Source of the DNA: an uncultured SAR116 cluster alpha proteobacterium
Lineage (GTDB): Bacteria; Pseudomonadota; Alphaproteobacteria; Puniceispirillales; Puniceispirillaceae
Length of the DNA: 64,000 nt
Reading direction: 5' to 3'
Assembly (NCBI GenBank): GCA_902559985.1
Contig: CACEJY010000005.1
Span: 1-64,000 of the forward strand
In this document: positions 56,435 through 63,688 of the stretch, in pieces
How positions within the stretch are numbered: the stretch's first letter is position 1
Layout: each line of letters starts with the position of its first letter
The notes under the pieces: model-generated
What the model was told of the DNA's origin: nothing
The model's database searches: none
Seen by the model: only the letters and a program-made list of their open reading frames with translations
Program-made: the position numbers and the translations under genes

Positions 56435-58105
56435 CTAAAACAAACCCTCAATTTCACCATTGTCATTTATGCAAATAGTCTCTGCAGCCGGATGCCGTGG
56501 CAAACCGGGCATTGTCATGATTTCACCACAAACGGCAACAATGAAGCCTGCGCCCGCGCTAATCCTTACTTCGCGGACTGGTATAACGTGTCCGGTCGGT
56601 GCTCCACGAAGGTTCGGATCAGTTGAAAAACTATACTGTGTCTTCGCCATACAGACCGGCAAATGGCCATAACCTTGAGCCTCCCAATCTTTCAACTGAT
56701 CAAGGATTTTTTTATCCATTACCGCCTCATCAGCCCGATAGATATTCTTGCAAATATTCTGAATCTTATCCGCAAGAGGCATTTCATCTGGATAAATTGG
56801 TGAGAAATTAGCTTCACCCGCATCAGCAACCTCGGCCACTCTTTTCGCCAAATTTTCAGAACCAGCAGACCCATCAGCCCAGTGCTTTGAGACAATTGCC
56901 TCTGCACCCATTTCACTGCAATAATTTTGTACGGCCTGAACCTCAGCGTCGGTGTCTTTAACAAAGTGGTTAATTGCAACTAGTACAGGCACGCCAAATG
57001 ATCTCAAGTTTTCTATGTGTCGGCCAAGATTTGGGCAACCAGCTTTAACAGCCGCAACATTTTCGTTGTTCAAATCATTTTTTGCGACGCCGCCATTCAT
57101 CTTCATCGCACGCACTGTGGCGACTAGAACAACAGCCGATGGAGACAAAGCCGCCTTTCGGCATTTGATGTTTAGGAACTTTTCCGCTCCTAAATCCGCT
57201 CCAAAACCTGCCTCTGTCACAACATAATCCGCGAGCTTTAACGCTGTTTTAGTGGCAATCACAGAGTTGCAGCCATGAGCAATATTGGCAAAAGGACCAC
57301 CGTGAACGAATGCAGGATTATTTTCAAGGGTTTGCAACAGATTAGGCTGAATTGCATCTTTCAATAACACAGTCATCGCGCCATCAGCCTTTATATCACG
57401 GCAGAAGACGGGGGACCGGTCACGACGATATGCGACAATCATATCACCAAGGCGCTTTTGCAAGTCAGCAAGATCTTCTGCCAAACACAATATTGCCATG
57501 ACCTCAGACGCCACAGTGATGTCAAAACCAGCCTCACGCGGGAATCCATTAGAGACACCACCGAGTGAAGCGGTAATTTGGCGCAGCGCTCGATCATTCA
57601 TATCGACAACCCTCCGCCAAACGACGCGACGAGTGTCAATATCTAGCTCATTGCCCCCAATATATATGATTATCAATCATTGCAGAAAGCAGAGAATGTG
57701 CCGATGTGATAGCATGAAAATCGCCAGTGAAATGCAAATTCATCTCTTCCATTGGCACAATCTGGGCATATCCACCTCCGGCAGCCCCCCCCCCTTCATG
57801 CCAAAATTTGGCCCGAGAGAAGCCTCGCGGATACAAATCATTGCCTTCTTGCCGATGCGGTTTAAGCCGTCGCCAAGGCCGACAGTTGTTGTCGTCTTAC
57901 CCTCGCCAGCTGGTGTTGGGTTGATCGCCGTAACTAATATTAGTTTACCATCCGCATTTTTCTTTACAGAGTTTATAAAATTCTGACTTATCTTGGCTTT
58001 GTCATGGCCGAAGGGCACTAACTCCGATGACGGGATGCCCAGAACATCGCCAATTTCAAAAATTGGTTTTTTCTGCGCCGCGCGTGCAATTTCAATGTCA
58101 CTCAT
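56435..58105 (-). pseudogene. fhs: fhs: formate-tetrahydrofolate ligase, two G-run frameshifts
   Basis: Fhs makes 10-formyl-THF from formate, THF and ATP. The N-terminal part ([20 protein letters not shown] with the ATP motif [20 protein letters not shown]) is in one frame to the ten-G run at 57785-57794. The family reads [13 protein letters not shown] there, which needs eight G. The next frame carries [19 protein letters not shown] to IYWG, then fails at a five-G run at 57654-57658 (four needed), after which [16 protein letters not shown] resumes in the original frame to 56435. So the gene carries +2 and +1, net +3, with about 130 bases out of frame. The rest is complete and conserved. Confidence 0.93.
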
Positions 58106-58311
58106 AAAATTCTCCCCGAAAATTTGATGCCAATACACCCTCACCCTCGGCAGGGACAGGCTGCTAATTTGCCCCTAAGAAATTGGGCTATTTTGAAAAT
58201 ATAGGCAGGTCGGATAAATACTCACTACGTATAAAAATCTTAGAAAATCACTGTTTATTGATGTCCGTTCCTTGTTTTAAGCTCTTACCACAACAAGTCA
58301 TCACCTTGGAT

Positions 58312-58356
58312 GGTGGCGTTTTTCATAGCCACATTCGGGCTAATAGCACCGCCACC
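58312..58356 (-). promoter_or_regulatory. Two-tier hairpin in the panB-like/fhs intergenic region
   Basis: GGTGGCG at 58312-58318 pairs with CGCCACC at 58350-58356, and within it TAGCC at 58326-58330 pairs with GGCTA at 58338-58342. It lies just after the panB-like stop (minus strand) in a 275-base gap before fhs. No T run follows, so it is not a typical terminator; it may be a processing or leader structure of fhs. I see no other gene in the gap. Confidence 0.35.
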
Positions 58357-58380
58357 CAGGGTAAAATTTATCGCCGGCAA

Positions 58381-59268
58381 TCACCCAAGCTCATCGAGCT
58401 TACGCTCCCACTTCATATCTTTGGCGAACTTACGCAGCTCATCCTCAGGCATTTTTATCGTGTTTTCGGGACCAGGGTAATTCCTAGTTTTTACGTCATC
58501 CATGTACCGGGTGATTACATCTTCCATTATAGGGATCAAATCTGTGTATATGCGAGAGTGCTTCGGCACGTGCTCCTCCCACAAATGGAATAGGTCCGAG
58601 GAGATGATGTGGACACCATCGGCACAATTGCCAGCACCCAAGCTAATTACCGGGACTGGGAGAATTTCAGCCAAATATTCGGCAACTTCTGATGTTGTGA
58701 CCTCACAGAGTATTGAAAAACAACCAGCATCATACATCGCTTTAGCGTCGTCGATTAATTCTTTCGCGCGTTCTGCTGTTTTACCTTGGGCAATAAAACC
58801 ACCTAACTGGGGCATTCGCATTGGTGTTATGCCAATATGGCCCTGAACAGGTATTCCAGCACTGACAATTGCTTCAATAGCCGGAACATGGTGGCGATTG
58901 CCTTCACATTTCATCACTTCAGCATTCGCTTCGTGAACGAAACGACCAGCATTTTCGACAGCCTGCTCTTTGGAGACGTGAAAACTCCAATACGGCATAT
59001 CAACCATTCTTAACCCATACTGAGATCCGCGATCAATCGCTTTAGACATCATCATAACTTCATCAAAGCTCACAGCCGTTGTGCTTTGGTGTCCAAACAA
59101 GATCATTCCGCCTGTGTCTGAAACACATAAAATGTCCATACCCAAACGATCGGCAATAACCGCAGTTCGGTAATCATAAGCTGCTAACTGAGTTATCGGC
59201 TCACCGGCCGCCATCTTCTTTTGTAGCGTTTTAAAAGTAACTTTTCTTCTTGGCTTGGTGTCACTCAT
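58381..59268 (-). CDS. PanB-like hydroxymethyltransferase (ketopantoate-type) paralogue
   Basis: A 295-residue TIM-barrel protein of the PanB family, which transfers a hydroxymethyl group from methylene-THF to a 2-oxo acid. The metal ligands are in place: CVSDTGGM (Asp51), MVDMPYW (Asp90) and KCEGN (Glu122), and the catalytic Glu is in ILCEVTT (Glu189). HIGITP and GAGNCADG also match. Deviations: SDTGGM replaces GDSLGM, the pocket motif EGG is EGN, and CDGQVLV is replaced by ADGVHII. It lies upstream of fhs and folD, unlike usual panBC pantothenate loci. It may be an authentic ketopantoate enzyme or a paralogue with another 2-oxo acid. Confidence 0.75.
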   Translation of the reverse strand: MSDTKPRRKVTFKTLQKKMAAGEPITQLAAYDYRTAVIADRLGMDILCVSDTGGMILFGHQSTTAVSFDEVMMMSKAIDRGSQYGLRMVDMPYWSFHVSKEQAVENAGRFVHEANAEVMKCEGNRHHVPAIEAIVSAGIPVQGHIGITPMRMPQLGGFIAQGKTAERAKELIDDAKAMYDAGCFSILCEVTTSEVAEYLAEILPVPVISLGAGNCADGVHIISSDLFHLWEEHVPKHSRIYTDLIPIMEDVITRYMDDVKTRNYPGPENTIKMPEDELRKFAKDMKWERKLDELG

Positions 59269-59437
59269 TTTTTCCTCCCACTAATTTAATATAATAGTTT
59301 GCAATTTGAACAGCATAACTGCAATTTTTTTATAACTGTCCTCATTAAGTATCATAATAACTTTGAAATAAAATCTCTCTTGGCTATTAGCTCTATCGTG
59401 GCGCCTATTTTCTTATGGCCCATCCAAGCCCCCTCGC

Positions 59438-60181
59438 CTACACAAAAATTAAGTTTATCAACATATAAATGCCAGATCCAAGCAGCAAAAAAGCAACTAG
59501 GTTCCTGATCTTGTCAACTGGCAAACGCTCTGAGGCTTTCGCACCAAGAAATGTCCCCAAAACCAGACCTGGTGATAAAAGAGCCACAATTTCCCACCGA
59601 ATTATTCCTGACCATTGATTCCCAATAGTTGCAAATACAGCAATAGGTATCTGGATAGCCTGCGACAAACCAATTACTGCGAGCAATGGCATCGACAAAA
59701 AAGTTAATATTGGAACTAAAACCAACGGCCCACCGGTCCCACTTAGCACAGACAAGCACGCAGTTAAAAAGCCAACGAAGAACAAACTCACGTTTGACGG
59801 AGTTGATTGGCTTTCAAGGCGCTTAGCCTTCAAATTAGCAATCTGTCTGTATGCTGCAAAGATTAGAACGATAGCAATAAACAGTTTTAGGGTGTCGGCA
59901 TTAACTTTGGCGAGCGTGTGTGTACCCACCAACGCCCCTGGAATCGCTCCGATTGTTAAATAAATTAGTTGGAGCCAGTCGATCTCACCCCGCTTTGCAT
60001 AAGCAAATGTGCCAATCAACCCAGAAAAAATAAAAGATGACACAGCTGCTGCAATACTAATATGAATGCCATAGCCCGCACCGTACACAAGGAGTGGCAC
60101 CAATACCACACCACCAATCCCCGCAGCTCCTATTAAAGCACCCGAGAAAAGACCGCACACAAAAACGAAAATGAACGACAC
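59438..60181 (-). CDS. TauE/SafE-family exporter, second copy
   Basis: Compact TauE/SafE exporter, 247 residues with seven or eight spans. The repeats are GLFSGALIGAAGIGGVVLVP near residues 10-29 and LTACLSVLSGTGGPLVLVPI near 137-156, the G-x-G-G hallmarks. It is a different subgroup from the 334-residue copy at 54348-55352. It is first in the minus-strand run leading to panB-like, fhs and folD (170-base gap to panB-like) and is divergent from a LysR regulator across a palindromic region. Exporting sulfite or a small sulfonate is the family expectation. Confidence 0.85.
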   Translation of the reverse strand: MSFIFVFVCGLFSGALIGAAGIGGVVLVPLLVYGAGYGIHISIAAAVSSFIFSGLIGTFAYAKRGEIDWLQLIYLTIGAIPGALVGTHTLAKVNADTLKLFIAIVLIFAAYRQIANLKAKRLESQSTPSNVSLFFVGFLTACLSVLSGTGGPLVLVPILTFLSMPLLAVIGLSQAIQIPIAVFATIGNQWSGIIRWEIVALLSPGLVLGTFLGAKASERLPVDKIRNLVAFLLLGSGIYMLINLIFV

Positions 60182-60236
60182 GGCTACCCCAAATAATCAC
60201 TAAAAAACACGGTATTATTAACTCGGAGAATTCAAA

Positions 60237-60265
60237 CATAGGTGATAATGTGTTATATTCCTATG
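60237..60265. promoter_or_regulatory. Dyad-symmetric operator candidate between TauE and LysR genes
   Basis: CATAGG at 60237-60242 and CCTATG at 60260-60265 flank an inner ATAA (60245-60248) and TTAT (60253-60256), giving a nested dyad centred near 60251 in the 178-base divergent intergenic region. LysR regulators usually bind AT-rich dyads of this size next to their own genes, so this is a good candidate site for the regulator at 60360. The binding is inference. Confidence 0.5.
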
Positions 60266-60359
60266 GGTTTTAAAAGCTAAGAGCCCTATTTTCGTGAATA
60301 AACGCATCAAAGCTATTTTTGTTTGCTAAAATCAAAAGATAGACGTGAGAGGCAATAGG

Positions 60360-61304
60360 ATGTTTCTGAAACAACTTGAATATCTTATCGCTGTTATTGA
60401 AGAAGACCATTTTGGAAGGGCTGCTGCCCGTTGCAACGTTAAACAGCCCAGCCTATCAAATGGTATAAAGCAACTGGAATTTGAATTAGGCGTTACCTTA
60501 TTTAAGAGAGGACGCGGCCAACGCTTGTATGGAATTACAGAAGAGGGAGAGCGTGTTGCGTATTGGGCCCGCTTGATCTTGGCCAACTGCACTGCAATGC
60601 GTGACAATATAGCAGAAATGCAGGACAGCTTGAGTGGAACTATCCGCCTTGGTGCAATTCCTTCAATGTCCCCAGTCCTGCCTATTATTTTACAACGCAT
60701 AAGAAAAGCATACCCGCTCGTGTCCGTCGACGTAAGATTTGTTGGAAATAACGAAATGAAAACCAGTTTGGACAATTATTCGATTGATTGTGCCATAACT
60801 TATATAGACCAATCCGATGAAATGCCCTGGTGCGAGGCCTTACCAGTTTTTGAGGAAACTTGGAGCTTATTGGTACCAGACTCTTTTAAATTTGAGAATA
60901 TGAATGACATTACATGGGCAGAAGCAGCAGAGCTGCCACTAGCCTTGTTACGAAAATCAATGTACGAGCGTTCAGTAATCGATCAAACATTTACGGCTGC
61001 GGGGACTAGTGTTGTGCCAAAAATTGAGTCGGAATCAATCCTGCATTTGATGTTTCAGACTCAGTTTACAGAACTTTGTACGGTCATTCCGTCACATTAT
61101 ACGAGAATGCCCGGCCTCTACACGGGAACTAAGGCACTTTTGCTAAAAGACCCGATAATACGAAAAGGCATAGGGCTATTCTGGGTTAAAACTGAAACAA
61201 CTATTCCAATCACAAAAATCACTGAAGAGGTTGGGCGTGCGCTTGCGAAGAACAGTGAACTGCAAAATTTTCTTTATCATAAATCAACTACATCAGCAGG
61301 CTAA
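60360..61304 (+). CDS. LysR-family regulator (CynR/OxyR-like N-terminus)
   Basis: A 314-residue LysR protein. HTH: MFLKQLEYLIAVIEEDHFGR followed by AAARCNVKQPSLSNGIKQLE near residues 21-40. The phrase ALAEEDHFGRAAARCNVSQP-type motif is characteristic of the subgroup found next to catabolic operons. The effector domain begins at LSGTIRLGAIPSMSPVLPII near residue 90. The ATG at 60360 has AGAGG upstream. It is divergent from the second TauE gene and convergent with the oxygenase gene, so it could regulate the TauE-panB-fhs-folD run or the oxygenase. Confidence 0.87.
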   Translation: MFLKQLEYLIAVIEEDHFGRAAARCNVKQPSLSNGIKQLEFELGVTLFKRGRGQRLYGITEEGERVAYWARLILANCTAMRDNIAEMQDSLSGTIRLGAIPSMSPVLPIILQRIRKAYPLVSVDVRFVGNNEMKTSLDNYSIDCAITYIDQSDEMPWCEALPVFEETWSLLVPDSFKFENMNDITWAEAAELPLALLRKSMYERSVIDQTFTAAGTSVVPKIESESILHLMFQTQFTELCTVIPSHYTRMPGLYTGTKALLLKDPIIRKGIGLFWVKTETTIPITKITEEVGRALAKNSELQNFLYHKSTTSAG

Positions 61305-61340
61305 CACCCAGTCACCGTCACAGTCACAGTCATGACAAAT

Positions 61341-61376
61341 ATAAAGGGCAAACATAGCAATATGTTTGCCCTTTAT
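61341..61376. terminator. Perfect 16-bp stem with GCAA loop between LysR and oxygenase genes
   Basis: ATAAAGGGCAAACATA (61341-61356) and TATGTTTGCCCTTTAT (61361-61376) are exact reverse complements around a GCAA tetraloop. It lies between two convergent genes. The A/T ends give a T-rich flank on both strands, so it can serve as a bidirectional terminator. Confidence 0.85.
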
Positions 61377-61397
61377 TAATCCATACATTTTTAGCTG

Positions 61398-62486
61398 TTA
61401 CTCAGCAGCAATCACATCGTCAGTTGCCAAACCAAGAGGATTAGCCGGCGAAACCCCGAGGAATTTACCCCAGGCTTCATAATAGTGCCTCATACCTACT
61501 TCGTCATGTATCGTTGAGTTTTCATGCCGCCCATGCAAGATGTTACGAACTTCTGTTCCCTCTCGCATAGTAGTCCCTTGGCCAGCAACACCAATCAAAT
61601 CCTCATGGAGGTTGCGCCCAAATGGTCCCCAAATAGAATTGTGGTGTTTTATACGCGTCTGACGCTCTTTCGGGGTATCTTGTTTAAGCCCATAGCCCCT
61701 GAATTCAATAAGTACCTTGTTTGGCCCCAGCGGGGTGACAATGTCGCTTCTGTATGCACTGCCGCGAAGGTTAAAATTATATCCTGGGAACAGGTCTACC
61801 ATATACCACTGGTTTGGTGGTAAATTGGGGAATGATAACTCCCCACGATCTTCGAACCCATCATATTCTTCGTAGTTCACTGTAAAGCTACTTACATTTA
61901 CGTGGCCATTATCAAACGGGATGTTTTTTCTGGCAAAGTACTCATCATTGAACCCAGAAACTCGATTAAAATAATGCATGAAATCGTGATAGAACTCACT
62001 ATTTGTGTCATGCCATAACTTGTAATTCGTGTCGATAACTGCCTTATGGTAGTGAAACACTTCCATATCTTCAGCATCAATGGCATCTGCAATACAGTCA
62101 AACGCTCCACACGTCCACTCTTCAACGCTTTGGGTTGGGTTTGGATCAAGAGTTGTCCATACCATACCGCCGTGTTTCACCTCACTGCAGAGTTCTCTTA
62201 ATCCAGCGGTGTCAAGTCCGTTACCGGCCGTCCGATCAATTGAAGGGCAAAGAAATACCTTGACATTACCCTTGGTATTTACAGCCACCACGTTTTGGTG
62301 AGCAATTTGCATCGAACGGTAGTCCCCATCATTGGACATTTCGCTGAAGTGGCACATTGGGACCCACACTTTTGCGAAAATATGCTCAATTTCCTGTTCG
62401 TAGATGCTATGATTGTTATAGCACTCGCTTGAAATGTGTTCAATCTTTGGAACTTTTAACCAATTTTTGTGGTTTCTTGGTGGCAT
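61398..62486 (-). CDS. Rieske-oxygenase-like catalytic subunit lacking the Rieske cluster
   Basis: A 362-residue relative of the ring-hydroxylating/demethylating Rieske oxygenase alpha subunits. The N-terminal lead-in is present (IFAKVWVPMCHFSEMSNDGD followed by YRSMQ), but the CPHRG-to-CxxH segment is absent: sequence passes from NVKVFLCPSIDRTAGNGLD at residues 74-92 to LRELCSEVKHGGMVWTTLDP, which in relatives comes about 40 residues later. Catalytic-domain motifs remain: TNYKLWHDTNSEFYHDFMHY with candidate iron ligands His167 and His171, and NLHEDLIG with Asp296 as third ligand. His spacing is one residue shorter than usual. A separate Rieske ferredoxin lies upstream at 63689. Start at 62486 has GGGAG upstream. 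Confidence 0.75.
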   Translation of the reverse strand: MPPRNHKNWLKVPKIEHISSECYNNHSIYEQEIEHIFAKVWVPMCHFSEMSNDGDYRSMQIAHQNVVAVNTKGNVKVFLCPSIDRTAGNGLDTAGLRELCSEVKHGGMVWTTLDPNPTQSVEEWTCGAFDCIADAIDAEDMEVFHYHKAVIDTNYKLWHDTNSEFYHDFMHYFNRVSGFNDEYFARKNIPFDNGHVNVSSFTVNYEEYDGFEDRGELSFPNLPPNQWYMVDLFPGYNFNLRGSAYRSDIVTPLGPNKVLIEFRGYGLKQDTPKERQTRIKHHNSIWGPFGRNLHEDLIGVAGQGTTMREGTEVRNILHGRHENSTIHDEVGMRHYYEAWGKFLGVSPANPLGLATDDVIAAE

Positions 62487-62687
62487 TTCGCACTCCCATC
62501 GCAATTAGTTCTTTTACCGTTCTGTGCATTTTGCGGCTCGAATGGCAATATATGCATTAAGTGTTCCATTTTGATACTACCGATGTCAACGAAGATCTTC
62601 GAAAACATAAATAATCGGCTAATAGCCGAAATCTAATTTTATTAAAAATTTTCGCCTGCCGGCATAAGTTTGTCTCCCTACCGAACA

Positions 62688-63533
62688 TTATTTCGAATGA
62701 TTGGCCTCGATAAACTTACCAACAAGATTTTCAACAAGCTCGACGTCAGGCAGGGTTTCATGAACAATAGACTTTAATGACAATAACGTTCCAGGGTCAT
62801 AATCCAGAAGGTGAGTTTTGGACCCACTTTGCTTTTTACTGCCTTTGACAAAGAAAAACGGTGCCGGGCGTAAATGATCACCTAGGCACATTCCGATTAG
62901 TGGCAATTTGACTGTCTCGTTGTCTACGACAATATTGAGAACCAAAGAAAATGACTCCGGTTCTAAGGTTATCCATTGTCGACACTTTGTAAATTGAGGC
63001 TGCTGAGCAATAGCATTAGATACGCTCCGTAATATTTCGTTTGCTCTCAACACGCAAACATTCAAAGCATTAAGTTCTCGTTTGTAAGCCGAGGCGTTGT
63101 GGTCTTCGGTATCCCCCATTAGCATGTAAGGTGAGGAAAAAGGTAGGTCAGTGGAAAATTTTGATTGGTCGCGGTCTCTGTGCAGTAATTCAACTAGATA
63201 CCATGCCTCTGCAAATGCGGGCGTTCGATCATCCAGCCAAAAACTGTGAGGCACCTTTTGACCACCTTCACAAAAATACAATTCCAAATCGGGAAAATTA
63301 AGGCCGATTTGAAGATCCCCATCAAAAGATCTCGTTCTAAAATTGCCCGAAGCTTTGTGCCAGAATAAGCTTAAGTGCCCATTATCCGGCGTCGAGTCCA
63401 AGAAACTATTCGTTCCCCGAGCCATCCAGAATAACGCGTTATGCGCTTCAATTCTGGCTTGCCTAAAATGGTTGGTGTCAAAAATATTTATAGGTGGCCA
63501 TTGACTTGAATCGTTCAATAAATTCTCTCTCAA
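62688..63533 (-). CDS. Unrecognised 281-residue protein in the oxygenase locus
   Basis: I do not recognise this protein. It has no signal peptide or membrane span and looks soluble, with many aromatic residues: HNALFWMARGTNSFLDS near residues 31-47, LSLFWHKASGNFRTRSFDGD near 54-73, SFWLDDRTPAFAEAWYLVEL near 97-116, and FSLVLNIVVDN near 197. The reading frame opens with TTG at 63533 immediately after a stop, without a clear ribosome-binding site, so the start is uncertain and a shorter form from the ATG at 63425 is possible. It lies between the Rieske ferredoxin and the oxygenase on the same strand; both gaps are under 210 bases. An accessory or second subunit is possible but not shown. Confidence 0.55.
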   Translation of the reverse strand: MRENLLNDSSQWPPINIFDTNHFRQARIEAHNALFWMARGTNSFLDSTPDNGHLSLFWHKASGNFRTRSFDGDLQIGLNFPDLELYFCEGGQKVPHSFWLDDRTPAFAEAWYLVELLHRDRDQSKFSTDLPFSSPYMLMGDTEDHNASAYKRELNALNVCVLRANEILRSVSNAIAQQPQFTKCRQWITLEPESFSLVLNIVVDNETVKLPLIGMCLGDHLRPAPFFFVKGSKKQSGSKTHLLDYDPGTLLSLKSIVHETLPDVELVENLVGKFIEANHSK

Positions 63534-63688
63534 TCAGTACCATCAGATTTTGGCTGAAGTGTTCAGCGCACTCCCAAAATGCCGACATCATTTCAGTAAA
63601 CAAATTTATAAATCATTTTGGTTGACCTTGCGAAACTATCTCGGTTGCCGTGAAACTCGGTCAAAATATTCCTTATAATCGTGTTGGC

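Noticed and set aside
57785-57794. Ten-G tract as a phase-variation switch of fhs
   Set aside because: Fhs is a housekeeping enzyme, a second smaller run is also affected, and aapP shows the same kind of error; a general run-length artefact is simpler. It cannot be excluded without reads.
61309-61334. Tandem-like GTCACCGTCACAGTCACAGTCA stretch after the LysR gene
   Set aside because: Only about three imperfect short units; too small to call a repeat array.
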